A stretch of 64,000 nucleotides of DNA from Candidatus Thorarchaeota archaeon (GCA_008080745.1 SHMX01000001.1:604890-668889), one strand, 5' to 3'. Positions 45,256 to 54,816 are shown, numbered from the stretch's first letter. Translations and numbers: made by a program. Notes: generated by a model not told the origin, from the sequence alone.

Positions 45256-46674
45256 CTAATTATCTGATGTTGACTCCTTGGAGGATACAAATCGAAACAA
45301 CATATCTATTGTGCGTGGGGTACCAAGAATAAGTAATATGATGATTCCGATGATTGAAAATGTCAGTATGCGAATTGGAAAGAGTTCTATGAACATGGCA
45401 ACGATAGCAAAGCCAAATGATGCAAACATAAACGTCATAAAATGTACTGCTGCCTGAGGTGCACCAGCGCGAATGAGTTTTCTTGCAACTCCAAAGAAGA
45501 CAAAAAATGCAGCAAATATCAAGAAAAATAGAAGTAGGAACAGAGTATCCCACTCAAAAACAGTAATTAGCGTATCTTCGTACTGAACCAACCGGACAAA
45601 GGGGAAACCGAGAGTGAATAATACCGCAGCATAAGCTATCAATGACTCTCTTACCAAGATCTGTGCTCTTTTTGAGAATCCCACAGAGGCTGCAGCTAAA
45701 AAGAAAGTACATGCTGAAGACACACCAAGAATCCATTCGAAATAGAGTAGCCCTTCATCAAAATTTCCCAAATAGCTCAGATAGAATGAATAATTCATTG
45801 TGTGAGCAATGGAGATAATTGCAACAAATACAAGTGTGATTGAGATGTATCTCGGGGTCTTGGCTTTGCTCTCAGAGACTTGCCCGAGGAAGAAGTCTAG
45901 AGGTATGAGAATAAATGTTGTTGCAATGGTAAGTAACAGCATCGTTTGAAAAATTAGAATATTGCCATCTACAAAGGCAGGAATCATTATTCCCAATCCA
46001 ATGGTATAGGTGAAAAACAGAATACCTAGTAAAACCATATATCTCCACGGTCGGAGGAGAGACGCCAAAATAGCCGCACCAATTACAAATGGAAGTACCT
46101 GTAGGAAGAAATACTTTGGATTAAGATACAGAATGAAAATTGGAAATCCACCCAACTCTGAAACTGCAAATAGAAAACCTGCAATGATGTATGAAAATAC
46201 AAGCAATAAACCGGATACACTGAATGGGGAAAAGGATTCTTTTACCAGATAAAGAGATAGTAGTAGACTGATAATCATTAGGATTGGGAGTCCGATTGAC
46301 AAAAAGAAAGGTGGCACTGATATTGTCACACGAAGAAATGACTCGATAGTCATCAAGCCCACTATTGTAGATATCGCGCCGAGAGATATCTTCATTTTTT
46401 TACTGTCATCAATGACCAGCTGAAGGAATGAGGCGATTAAGGTGCCAAACATCAGAGAAATAGCACTCACCGCAATAACCTGGGCATGTTGAAGAAAGGT
46501 TGCTACTAAAGCTAAGAAGAACAAGGAGAGAGCAAACAACTGAAGAGAGTTGGCTGTAGCTTGGGTAATGTTTGGTAATATTTTACGAAGCCTTACAAGA
46601 TAGATGCCAAACGAGATAAACAAAAGCAATGCTGAGAAGATGGTTGAAACGGTCAAACTTAGTACAAAATCCAT
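45256..46674 (-). CDS. Fourteen-helix membrane protein in the GTPase operon
   Basis: 472 residues made almost entirely of about 14 hydrophobic helices with short loops and a short C-terminal tail (FVSSKESTSDN). No transporter or enzyme motif is recognisable. It starts 4 bases after the roadblock-like gene stop and ends 12 bases before the GTPase start. Its position suggests a membrane sensor or receptor for the GTPase. Confidence 0.7.
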   Translation of the reverse strand: MDFVLSLTVSTIFSALLLFISFGIYLVRLRKILPNITQATANSLQLFALSLFFLALVATFLQHAQVIAVSAISLMFGTLIASFLQLVIDDSKKMKISLGAISTIVGLMTIESFLRVTISVPPFFLSIGLPILMIISLLLSLYLVKESFSPFSVSGLLLVFSYIIAGFLFAVSELGGFPIFILYLNPKYFFLQVLPFVIGAAILASLLRPWRYMVLLGILFFTYTIGLGIMIPAFVDGNILIFQTMLLLTIATTFILIPLDFFLGQVSESKAKTPRYISITLVFVAIISIAHTMNYSFYLSYLGNFDEGLLYFEWILGVSSACTFFLAAASVGFSKRAQILVRESLIAYAAVLFTLGFPFVRLVQYEDTLITVFEWDTLFLLLFFLIFAAFFVFFGVARKLIRAGAPQAAVHFMTFMFASFGFAIVAMFIELFPIRILTFSIIGIIILLILGTPRTIDMLFRFVSSKESTSDN

Positions 46675-46678
46675 TATG

Positions 46679-47053
46679 CTACCTCCATAAATCTCCTATT
46701 TCTTTTCCTCTGTCATGGACGACCTTTGAAAGTTTTGAGCCTAGTTCCTTTGGAGAGGCACCGGGATTATCAAGAACTGCCTGTATTGCATCGGTAGCCG
46801 CTTCCTCAGAATCCCCCTCACATATGATAACATAGTCACCCTGTTTGCAATATCCAATCACACCATCGTCTGATTTCATGAATCTCAAAGTGGGCCCGTC
46901 ATCAGAATCGGTGGACTTGACTAAAGCAGCTGAAACCAGTTGAATAATTCCCGCCAGCATAGCAACTCGTTCTTCACTCTCATCATCATGAGGATACAAA
47001 ATTGTGGAATGGAGATCATTTGGTCGCACTCTGGCAACAAGTCGGACAGTCAT
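46679..47053 (-). CDS. Roadblock/longin-like protein of the GTPase operon
   Basis: 124 residues. A beta-strand start (VRLVARVRPND), then a long hydrophobic helix (ERVAMLAGIIQLVSAAL), central strands (VIGYCKQGDYVIICEG) and a second helix (EEAATDAIQAVLDN) follow the order of a roadblock/longin fold. Such folds regulate small GTPases of the MglA/Rag type. The start overlaps the upstream stop by 4 bases. Assignment is by pattern. Confidence 0.55.
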   Translation of the reverse strand: MTVRLVARVRPNDLHSTILYPHDDESEERVAMLAGIIQLVSAALVKSTDSDDGPTLRFMKSDDGVIGYCKQGDYVIICEGDSEEAATDAIQAVLDNPGASPKELGSKLSKVVHDRGKEIGDLWR

Positions 47054-47331
47054 TTTCTCTTACCTCCAAAAACACCCGTAACCCAATCCATTTCATCTGA
47101 TTCTTCATCATCTGAGGGAGGGTTCAACGGTACTCGAATATCGCGGACAGCTAGTGAATCATTTCTAAAATATAATGTCACAAGTAGGCTGTGATTCGTG
47201 GCGCATCGGGCAATCAATGTTGGAGACCTTCCTTCTGTTAGAATTATTTGCTTTATTCGTTCAACCTCAGTATCAGGTAAGTCAAGTATAGCCTCTGAAG
47301 AACACTCAGGGCATGTAAATGTTAGAATCAT
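47050..47331 (-). CDS. Small zinc-ribbon-like protein, first gene of the GTPase operon
   Basis: 93 residues. The N-terminus has CPECSS; a later Cys-x5-His-like pair (RCATNHSLLVT) may complete a zinc site. The C-terminus is acidic (PPSDDEESDEMDW) and ends in a basic KRK. It overlaps the roadblock-like gene by 4 bases (ATGA), so the two are translationally coupled. It may serve as an adaptor for the GTPase. Confidence 0.6.
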   Translation of the reverse strand: MILTFTCPECSSEAILDLPDTEVERIKQIILTEGRSPTLIARCATNHSLLVTLYFRNDSLAVRDIRVPLNPPSDDEESDEMDWVTGVFGGKRK

Positions 47332-47466
47332 ATATTGTCCCCAATGCCTATTTCATAGATTATCAGACGAATTAATTCACCACACACAGGAATACATATA
47401 GTAATTATTAGTGCAGAGTTGAGGATTAGCAATCACTTCAATCACACCCATACCAACTTATTTATA

Positions 47467-47482
47467 ATTAACAATAGTTATT
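47467..47482 (+). promoter_or_regulatory. Operator-like motif, third copy
   Basis: ATTAAC-AATA-GTTATT. It follows a TATA box (TTATTTATAA) and lies about 30 bases before the aldo/keto reductase ATG. The central AATA is the reverse complement of the TATT seen at msrB. Confidence 0.5.
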
Positions 47483-47510
47483 AGCAAGCTGGATTGATTG
47501 GTGAACTAAC

Positions 47511-48509
47511 ATGAGATATAGAAAGGTTGGAAAGAGTGGATTAAAGATAAGCGAAATTTCACTTGGTTCCTGGCTAACCTATGGTGGAACAGTGGATGAC
47601 AAGATTGCAAAGAATTGTATGAGAACAGCAATTGAACAGGGAATAAACTTCATTGATTCTGCAGAAGTTTATGCAAAGGGGCAAGCTGAAAAGGTAATAG
47701 GGGAATGGTTGAAAGAAGAAACCGTGGAAAGGAAAAAACTTGTTTTATCGAGTAAAGTTTTCTGGCCTACAAGTGACGCCATCACTGACTGGGGAAATAC
47801 CAGAAAAAACATCATGAACGCCATCCAGGGAACTCTTGAACGGTTAGGTACAGATCACATAGATATCTACTATTTACACAGGTATGACTATACTACACCG
47901 CTGAAAGAAACTGTAGAGGTGTTAGACGATCTCATCAGAGCAGGAAAAATCCACTACTGGGGTACATCCGTATGGACAGCAGCCCAACTTGAACGTGCTA
48001 ATGCGGTGGCAAAAGCTCTCAATCTTAGACCGCCCATAGTGGAACAACCAATGTATAACATGTTCTTCAGACACATTGAATACGAGATAATGCCAGTAGC
48101 AAAAACCCATGGGATGGGCTTTACTGTTTGGAGTCCATTGTATCAGGGATTGCTCACAGGGAAGTACAACGATGGTATTCCAGAGGGTTCTCGTGGAAGC
48201 CGATCCGAGTCTCTCAAAGAGAAGCTTACAGAAGAGAATCTAGAAAAACTGAGAAGACTAGGAGAGCTTGCTGATTCATTGGACATCTCAATGAGCCAGA
48301 TGGCTCTAGCATGGATTCTAAGACGACCAGAGATATCCGCTGCAATAACTGGTGCCACAAAACCTGAACACGTAATCGAAAATGCCCAGGCTTCTGATAT
48401 AACATTATCATCAACCACTCTTGAAGAGATTGAAGATATTATGGACAACGAACCAGAATGGCCAGAAACCTACGGTCCAAATATCTACCACAAAGATAAG
48501 ATGAGATAG
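47511..48509 (+). CDS. Aldo/keto reductase (Kv-beta type)
   Basis: 332 residues. Complete AKR tetrad: D49 and Y54 in FIDSAEVYAKG, K82 in SSKVF, H123 in YLHRYD. The start RYRKVGKSGLKISEISLGSW and the last part ITGATKPEHVIENAQA fit the Kv-beta/YghZ group, which reduces aldehydes with NADPH. The promoter carries an operator shared with msrB and a TspO-like gene, suggesting a redox stress role. Confidence 0.9.
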   Translation: MRYRKVGKSGLKISEISLGSWLTYGGTVDDKIAKNCMRTAIEQGINFIDSAEVYAKGQAEKVIGEWLKEETVERKKLVLSSKVFWPTSDAITDWGNTRKNIMNAIQGTLERLGTDHIDIYYLHRYDYTTPLKETVEVLDDLIRAGKIHYWGTSVWTAAQLERANAVAKALNLRPPIVEQPMYNMFFRHIEYEIMPVAKTHGMGFTVWSPLYQGLLTGKYNDGIPEGSRGSRSESLKEKLTEENLEKLRRLGELADSLDISMSQMALAWILRRPEISAAITGATKPEHVIENAQASDITLSSTTLEEIEDIMDNEPEWPETYGPNIYHKDKMR

Positions 48510-48630
48510 AAACCAAATAGTAGGGATTTCAACCCCAATCACTCCAATTTGAGATGGTAATTTCATACTCTACTAGCCGGAAATCTAAATTGGAAGTAAA
48601 ACAATAGTATATGGTTGTGTAGGTGAGAAA

Positions 48631-49206
48631 GTGAATCGGGAAAAACTACGTGATATGATGTTTAAACTGGTCTTGATAGGTGATGCAGCAGTAGGTAAGA
48701 CAAGCATAAGGCGTAGGTACATGGGCACCGGATTTGTTGCTCAACACCTTGCGACGATAGGGGTAGACTTTGCGCAAAAATATGTAAATTATGAGGAGCA
48801 GACAGTGCGTTTGGTCATTTGGGACCTTGCAGGGCAAGAGGCATATGAGAGAATTAGAAGTTATTATTACCAGGGCTGCAGTGCGGTTGTCCTGGTATAT
48901 TCAGTTGTTGATAGAAGATCCTTCGATAATGCCAGTAAATGGTTGGTTGAGGCACACAAATACATTGGTGGCCTTCCACCATCATTAGTACTAGGAAACA
49001 AGATAGACCTCCGAGAACAACGGAGGAAACATGAGATAGTCACGAGGGAAGAAGGACAAGAATTTGCCCAAATATTCAGTGAAAGAATGGAAGTTCCAGT
49101 TTTATTCAGGGAAACCTCTGCATTAACAGGAGAGAATATCAACACGGCATTTCAAGAACTTACCGAATTGATGATTGAAATTTATAGAAAGAGAAAACAC
49201 GAATGA
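48631..49206 (+). CDS. Rab-like small GTPase
   Basis: 191 residues from GTG 48631, supported by AGGTGA 8 bases upstream; ATG 48655 and 48658 are later options. G1 is GDAAVGKTS, G2 Thr in ATIGVDF (Rab-like), G3 is DLAGQE, G4 is NKIDL and G5 is ETSALTG. The C-terminus is basic (YRKRKHE) without Cys, so membrane binding would not be by prenylation. It is the closer of the two GTPases to eukaryotic Rab/Ras. A stable hairpin terminator follows. Confidence 0.9.
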   Translation: MNREKLRDMMFKLVLIGDAAVGKTSIRRRYMGTGFVAQHLATIGVDFAQKYVNYEEQTVRLVIWDLAGQEAYERIRSYYYQGCSAVVLVYSVVDRRSFDNASKWLVEAHKYIGGLPPSLVLGNKIDLREQRRKHEIVTREEGQEFAQIFSERMEVPVLFRETSALTGENINTAFQELTELMIEIYRKRKHE

Positions 49207-49219
49207 CAATAGAAAAATT

Positions 49220-49242
49220 CAGGAGGCTATAACCTCCTGTTT
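49220..49242 (+). terminator. Hairpin terminator after the Rab-like gene
   Basis: CAGGAGG (49220-49226) pairs with CCTCCTG (49233-49239) around CTATAA, then TTT. It lies between the convergent GTPase and CPBP genes. Confidence 0.65.
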
Positions 49243-49266
49243 AGATATTACTTTGAAAATATAGTG

Positions 49267-50115
49267 TTATTTCATGATATCATCTATTGTGACTTTTTCC
49301 TCAGAGGATAACGATCTCATTTTGAATACGATGATTACCATTATTGCAAACCCGATATTGACAAGAAGGGTGTACACTGCAGGAATGGTAAATCCAGCAT
49401 CATATATCAGGAAGCCAACAGTATTAGTTATTGCATGATATAGTGTCACGGTAATCAGGTTCCCGTTAGTTGAATTGTATATCCAAGTGTATAGGATAGT
49501 TACAATAATTGTATGTAGGGAGAAAATGAGAAAATTGCCGTAGATCTCAATTTGCGCACTTGAGGGAATCACGAAATATTGCCAATGCCAAAGGGACCAA
49601 ACAATTCCCAGAGCCAGACTCGCAACCAAGGCATTTTGCGTCTTCTGTAAAGCAGGGAGTGCAAAGCCTCTCCAACCTATTTCTTCCCAGATATTCATCA
49701 AAAAATTGCTCAAAAGAATAGGGATGAATACTGCAAAGTTTGCATTTAGAAATTCAAAAGTTGAACCCATTAGAACCATCATACCGATGGCAGTATAAAA
49801 GGTCACAAAGGGAAGAATGATTGCCACCATAATCATTGGTCTATTAGATATCGACCGAGTGAGTCCAGAGAAGACATTTTTTGCGCCATCACTACCAAAT
49901 GCCAAAGCAGCCGTTATGACCGCGGCTATCGTAGGTGAACCGCCCCCAAGCAGGACAAACGGTGTAACCAATGTGGTGGGGAATAATCCATATTCTGATA
50001 GAACCAGTGGTAGGTATCCAATAAAACCGATTATCAGAGCCAGCAAAGAAAATACAAAGAAGGCATACTTTAGAATGAAACTATGATTAGATGATGTCGA
50101 TTCTGTATCATTCAT
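49267..50115 (-). CDS. CPBP family intramembrane metalloprotease
   Basis: 282 residues, about 8 hydrophobic helices. The CPBP motifs are EEIGWRGF (E144, E145, R149), H177 in WSLWHWQY and HAITNT near the C-terminus. Family members cleave membrane substrates; the eukaryotic relative RCE1 trims CAAX proteins. A second CPBP gene is at 57262. A specific substrate cannot be named. Confidence 0.85.
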   Translation of the reverse strand: MNDTESTSSNHSFILKYAFFVFSLLALIIGFIGYLPLVLSEYGLFPTTLVTPFVLLGGGSPTIAAVITAALAFGSDGAKNVFSGLTRSISNRPMIMVAIILPFVTFYTAIGMMVLMGSTFEFLNANFAVFIPILLSNFLMNIWEEIGWRGFALPALQKTQNALVASLALGIVWSLWHWQYFVIPSSAQIEIYGNFLIFSLHTIIVTILYTWIYNSTNGNLITVTLYHAITNTVGFLIYDAGFTIPAVYTLLVNIGFAIMVIIVFKMRSLSSEEKVTIDDIMK

Positions 50116-50171
50116 CGTGAATCTACACTCCGGAATATTCTATTGGAATTAATAAAAGTAGAGATGGATAA

Positions 50172-50894
50172 TCAAATCTTTCGGGACCTGATGCAGATGA
50201 AGCTAGGCCATTTACTTGACTCTTCATAGGTTGCAGGATCGTGAAGTTTACATATCTCAATAGGTTTTGGTTCTAGAAGTTCCTCGATATGAAAACCAGC
50301 ATCAAATAACGCACTCATCATATCGGATAATGGCCTATGAAAATATTGCATCGTGACAGGGTTGCCAAACCCCCTCCAACGATATTCCATTCGCTTTATA
50401 CTGAAGTACTCTCTTTCAGATTTTATGAATGCTTTATCAAAAGGATGTCCTGCTGAAAAAATCAGGACGCCTTTTTCTTTTAGGATTTCAGAAAACCGCC
50501 TGAATAATGTGTGCCAATCTTGAACATAATCAAGTACCAAAGGACATAATATAAGGTCAAAATAATTAGAAATCAAAAACGGTAGATTATCTTCTATATC
50601 CGCTTGAATAAAGTTTGATTGCTCACATAGTCTTTTTCGTGCCAGTCGTAGCATAGTAGGACTGATATCTAGGCTGACGACTCTAGCACCATTAGATATG
50701 AGATATTCCGCATATCTGCCCGGGCCTGAACCTATATCCAGAACCATAAGACCGTCTAGTTCGGGAAGTAAAGAGGTAACCGCAGGCCAATCAATATACG
50801 CATTGTGTGCTTTTGTATCAACTCTAGCTGCATAACTCTCAGCAATCTCTTCATAAACATCAAGAGCGATAGGACGATCATGTGAATCAGGCAT
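50172..50894 (-). CDS. Class I SAM-dependent methyltransferase
   Basis: 240 residues. Motif I is MVLDIGSGPGRYAEYL, followed by VVSLDISPTMLRLA and LILCPLVLDYV. The C-terminal segment is a substrate-cap-like region (RPLSDMMSALFDAGFHIEEL). It resembles UbiE/BioC-type enzymes but the substrate is unknown. It lies alone between the CPBP gene and a 264-base spacer. Confidence 0.85.
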   Translation of the reverse strand: MPDSHDRPIALDVYEEIAESYAARVDTKAHNAYIDWPAVTSLLPELDGLMVLDIGSGPGRYAEYLISNGARVVSLDISPTMLRLARKRLCEQSNFIQADIEDNLPFLISNYFDLILCPLVLDYVQDWHTLFRRFSEILKEKGVLIFSAGHPFDKAFIKSEREYFSIKRMEYRWRGFGNPVTMQYFHRPLSDMMSALFDAGFHIEELLEPKPIEICKLHDPATYEESSKWPSFICIRSRKI

Positions 50895-51158
50895 CGATTT
50901 GAAACTCCTTTATTGTGTGAAAAGACAATGTGATTAAAATTCAGCTTGTCTGGATTATCAGAGGTCTAATCGAGGTATAAAGGAAATCTATTTTGTTGTG
51001 AAGTGTGTCTAAATGTCTAAATACCGTTTCTTATGTGCATTAAAATGGGCAGCAAGAAGCCCTTTTACTCCATAAACATTCGAGCCGAGTAAATGTAACA
51101 TTGTACTCTTGCAGAATATGTACCACTCCATCATCGAGAATCTTCTCCCATGAGGACT
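50895..51158. other. 264-base spacer
   Basis: AT-rich DNA between two minus-strand genes. A 20-codon frame (MSKYRFLCALK, starting at 51013 on the plus strand) and a weak GGGC/GCCC hairpin followed by TTTT (51047-51066) are visible, but neither has enough support to call a gene. Confidence 0.3.
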
Positions 51159-53876
51159 TCAATCAGTTCTGAATCTGGGAACACGTTTGGAAATGGTTTT
51201 CCAAACCTGCCCAATGATGAGAGGTGCCAAGCTCAATAGGATGATAATACCCCATCCCAAAAGACCTGGATCTACTAGACTAAGAAGAGTTGATAATCCA
51301 GGCAGATATACCGGGACTATTAGCAGAGGCACACAGAGTGCAATTGCAACCCAGACATAGGGGTTTGTTGTGACCTCATTGTTGAGAATATCAGACTCGG
51401 AGGACCTCATGTTGAACACATGCCAGAGTTGCGAGAAAGCCAGAGTCAGAAATACCATAGTTCCTACAACAGCCACACCTAGATTAAGGATGGAAGAGGA
51501 TACCATCGCAGTTACCAAAACAGCAGTGGTAATGATGGATCCATAACTTCCTATCGATAGCCAATGATTTTTAGTAATAATTGGCTCATCGGAACCTCGT
51601 GGTGGGCGATTCATAACGGTAGGATCACCTTCACCAACACCCAATGCTAAGGCAGGAAACACATCAGTAACTACATTCAGAAACAATATCTGCAGGGGCG
51701 TGATGGGTAATGGACCTGGTAGCAAGGAAAAGAGAGCAATCACTATAATTTCGCTCATGTTACATGATAGTAAATAGAGGACAAATCGCCGGATATTGTT
51801 AAAAATGACACGTCCTTCTTCGATAGCGTACACAATGGTTGAGAATCGATCATCTCTCAGGACTATATCCGCGGCTTCCTGGGCAACCTGGGTCCCTCTC
51901 ATACCCATTGCTACACCTATATCCGCTTTCTTCAGGGCCGGTGCATCATTTACTCCATCTCCTGTCATAGCAACAACACGGTTCTCGCGCTGATGCAGTT
52001 CCACCAAATCCAATTTCTGTTCAGGTGATACTCTCGCCATTACATTGGCGTTCAGAAGATTGGAACGTTCATCATCCGACAGGTGGTCTATATCTTCCAG
52101 TTCCTCTCCAAGAACCACTCTCGTTTCAGTATCAACTAGGCCAACCTCTTTCGCAATCTTCTCAGCAGTTTCAGGATGATCACCTGTCACCATCACAACC
52201 TGAATGCCTGCATTCTTACAAGAGCGGATGGAATCCTCAACCTCCGCCCGAGCAGGATCAAGAAGTCCTGCAAGTCCGAGGAAAGTCAAGTCTGAATAAG
52301 GATTAATCTCTTCATCATCGACACTCTTCTGTGCAAATCCAATGACTCGAAGACCATCACTTGCCAGCTCTTTGTTTCTTTTTCTCCATTCATCTCGTAC
52401 TGTATCATCTAATTCCTTCACGCCACTGCGGGTTAGAATGCTTGATGATACCTCCAACACTTCTTCAGGAGCTCCCTTTACAGAAACCATCAATTCGTCA
52501 TCATTACGGTTAAAACATGCCATCATTTTCAATTCGGGATCAAAGGCAATCTTCTTGACTCGTGGGAACTCGTCTAACAGTTCTTCAGGATCGAATCCTG
52601 CCTTCACACCCGCAACCAGTATTGCAATCTCCAAGGGTTCACCTATACTCTGCCCATCCTCTTTCAATTGCTCAGGCTCTGTAGATGCCTCATTAGCGAA
52701 CAATCCAACTTTGAGCAACTCCTGTATTATCTCATCTCTCTTGGGATCTATTGTTTTGTCATCTCTATGAAATTCACCCTTGAGGGCCATTCCGGTTCCC
52801 GTAACATTTGTGATACCAGACGCATCCCAAATCGTAGTCACGGTCATACGGCTCTCCGTGAGAGTGCCTGTCTTATCAGTACAGATAACACTAGTCGTCC
52901 CTAGAGTTTCCACAGAGGAGAGTCTATCAACAATGGCATTCCGTCGTGCCATCCTCCACATTCCTCTAGCTAATCCAAGAGTGGCAACCAGGGGCAGACC
53001 TTCGGGAACAGTAGCGATGGCAAGGGCAATGCCTGTTTCAATCATCAAAATTAATTCTCGACCTGCAAGAACTCCCATTAGAGTGACCAAAACACCAATA
53101 GAAAGAGTGACATAGACCAGATTGTGGCTCAGCTGATTGAGACGTTTCTCAAGGGGCGTCACAGCCTCCTCAGCTTTTTGAGTTAGGGAGGAGATTGTGC
53201 CAATCTCGGTCTGCATTCCAGTTCTCACGACGACACCCAGTCCAGAACCCCTTGTGACCGATGTACCCTTGTAAGCAATACAGGAACGATCAGCTGCTCT
53301 GGTATCAGGTTCATCTGGGTCCGTACTTTTGCTAACAGGGACCGATTCACCTGTTAGAGCTGATTCATCCATCTGCATTTTCGAGGTCTCTATCAATCGA
53401 AGATCAGCCACTACAAGGTCGCCACTCTCAATTCTGACGATATCGCCAGGTACGACTGTTTTTGCATCGACCTCTTTCAAGTCTCCATTACGTCGAACAG
53501 TGGCACTAACACTCTCTAGCTCTTGAAAAGCTTCCATCGATCTGATGGCTCGGTATTCTGTACCAAATCCAATTGTTGCATTGATTAGAATGACTACAAA
53601 AATGGCGAAAGCTTCCGCAGCATCACCAAGAAAAAAAGCTAGAAGGGATGCAAAGAAAAGAATACCAATCATAATGCTCTTGAACTGTTCTAGGAGGATA
53701 TCCCAGACACTTCTTTTGGCGACCTCTCGTAATCTATTATCACCATATTCTTCTCGTCGTTGTTTTGCATCATCGATATCCAAACCTTGCTCCGGATCAA
53801 CCTCCAAAGTTTCAAGTACGGTTTCCACCGATTTGCTCCAAGGTTTTTCTATTGCAATCTTCTTTTGAGTCATCAT
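51159..53876 (-). CDS. P-type Ca2+-transporting ATPase (P2A-like)
   Basis: 905 residues. The phosphorylated Asp is D334 in DKTGTLTE, the actuator loop is LTGES (about 174-178), the helix 4 motif is VPEGLP (290-295), and the hinge is GDGVNDAPAL. An N-terminal cation-ATPase domain and about ten helices are present. It pumps Ca2+ or another divalent ion across the membrane. Its leader of about 90 bases holds a small hairpin (53907-53923) and a TATA box at about 53995. Confidence 0.9.
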   Translation of the reverse strand: MMTQKKIAIEKPWSKSVETVLETLEVDPEQGLDIDDAKQRREEYGDNRLREVAKRSVWDILLEQFKSIMIGILFFASLLAFFLGDAAEAFAIFVVILINATIGFGTEYRAIRSMEAFQELESVSATVRRNGDLKEVDAKTVVPGDIVRIESGDLVVADLRLIETSKMQMDESALTGESVPVSKSTDPDEPDTRAADRSCIAYKGTSVTRGSGLGVVVRTGMQTEIGTISSLTQKAEEAVTPLEKRLNQLSHNLVYVTLSIGVLVTLMGVLAGRELILMIETGIALAIATVPEGLPLVATLGLARGMWRMARRNAIVDRLSSVETLGTTSVICTDKTGTLTESRMTVTTIWDASGITNVTGTGMALKGEFHRDDKTIDPKRDEIIQELLKVGLFANEASTEPEQLKEDGQSIGEPLEIAILVAGVKAGFDPEELLDEFPRVKKIAFDPELKMMACFNRNDDELMVSVKGAPEEVLEVSSSILTRSGVKELDDTVRDEWRKRNKELASDGLRVIGFAQKSVDDEEINPYSDLTFLGLAGLLDPARAEVEDSIRSCKNAGIQVVMVTGDHPETAEKIAKEVGLVDTETRVVLGEELEDIDHLSDDERSNLLNANVMARVSPEQKLDLVELHQRENRVVAMTGDGVNDAPALKKADIGVAMGMRGTQVAQEAADIVLRDDRFSTIVYAIEEGRVIFNNIRRFVLYLLSCNMSEIIVIALFSLLPGPLPITPLQILFLNVVTDVFPALALGVGEGDPTVMNRPPRGSDEPIITKNHWLSIGSYGSIITTAVLVTAMVSSSILNLGVAVVGTMVFLTLAFSQLWHVFNMRSSESDILNNEVTTNPYVWVAIALCVPLLIVPVYLPGLSTLLSLVDPGLLGWGIIILLSLAPLIIGQVWKTISKRVPRFRTD

Positions 53877-53906
53877 GAGAGACCTACTTCTGTAATCAGG
53901 AACCGA

Positions 53907-53923
53907 TGGGAGAACATCTCCCA
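53907..53923 (-). promoter_or_regulatory. Leader hairpin of the P-type ATPase gene
   Basis: TGGGAGA and TCTCCCA form a 7-bp stem around ACA, 31 bases before the ATPase ATG and downstream of its likely TATA box. It may affect translation, but the role is unproven. Confidence 0.3.
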
Positions 53924-54048
53924 GTGTGATAATCCATCAGGCAAAACTAGGAGTATCTTTGGTAATCTTGTGCAATATCCTAGTAGTAAATTAACTATAA
54001 TATACTCATATTTAATATCTGTTCTAAGACAAAGGAAGAGTGAAATGT

Positions 54049-54816
54049 TCAAACGATATCAATGAGAGGATGCCACCGGGCAGGTAGTCCAAGATACATT
54101 CGAATATTGTAGATATGCTCACGTTCATGTTCCAAAAATCTACGAAGAACTTTTCGAGCAGTCCATCTCTCTTGAGGAAACTGTGTATATTCCGTTCGTG
54201 TGAAAATTGTATTTCCACAAGCGGGTACAATTTCTCTCAAAGTTAGAATACTGGCGGTTCTCACTTCATCAAGCCTTTCAATTATTGGGAGTTTGTCTAC
54301 ATCTGAATGAGGGATACTGAGGTGTTTCTCATATAGCCAATCCGTCTTGGGACCAAATCGAGAGAGGTAAAATTCTTCTGCGTTACAGATGTGATGTAGG
54401 ATATCGAGGATATTGCGTTTTTTTCCCTCAGGAATATCAAGAAGAGTTGATTCGGGAACGGTTCTGATCAAATCTAATAAATCTTGGCGATTATATCCCA
54501 TATTGCGGATGATTATATCTAATTCTGAATTGGAAACGGATTCCAAATCGAAAATAAAAAGTGCAACTTCTCCTCCCGAATCGCCCAGTTCTGATACTCC
54601 TTCAATAATTTCTGCTGGTTGTAATGCTCCATCATTCTGAGATTGTGTCAGAGAGGTATGAGATTCTAACCACCAGATCTGGAAGTCCAGCTCTTGTTGA
54701 AGACGTGCCATCAGCTCATGAAAGCTATTCCCTCTTGCATGAGTTCCAATCAATTCGATTATTCTTCCATACCACAAACCAGTCATACCAGTTTCTATTG
54801 CAGCAGAATAATTCAT
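54049..54816 (-). CDS. DinB-like four-helix protein
   Basis: 255 residues. The second half has the DinB-type metal pattern: ILHHICNAEEFYLSR and, near the end, RRFLEHEREHIYNIRMYL. These His residues usually bind a divalent metal, and relatives are thiol-dependent transferases or hydrolases. The first 120 residues are less typical. It lies upstream of the P-type ATPase gene, separated by 172 bases with an own promoter between, so co-transcription is uncertain. Confidence 0.7.
   Translation of the reverse strand: MNYSAAIETGMTGLWYGRIIELIGTHARGNSFHELMARLQQELDFQIWWLESHTSLTQSQNDGALQPAEIIEGVSELGDSGGEVALFIFDLESVSNSELDIIIRNMGYNRQDLLDLIRTVPESTLLDIPEGKKRNILDILHHICNAEEFYLSRFGPKTDWLYEKHLSIPHSDVDKLPIIERLDEVRTASILTLREIVPACGNTIFTRTEYTQFPQERWTARKVLRRFLEHEREHIYNIRMYLGLPARWHPLIDIV

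Noticed and set aside
51013..51075. 20-codon frame and small GGGC/GCCC hairpin in the 264-base spacer
   Set aside because: No ribosome site, no codon bias and a very short stem; not enough for a gene or an RNA.
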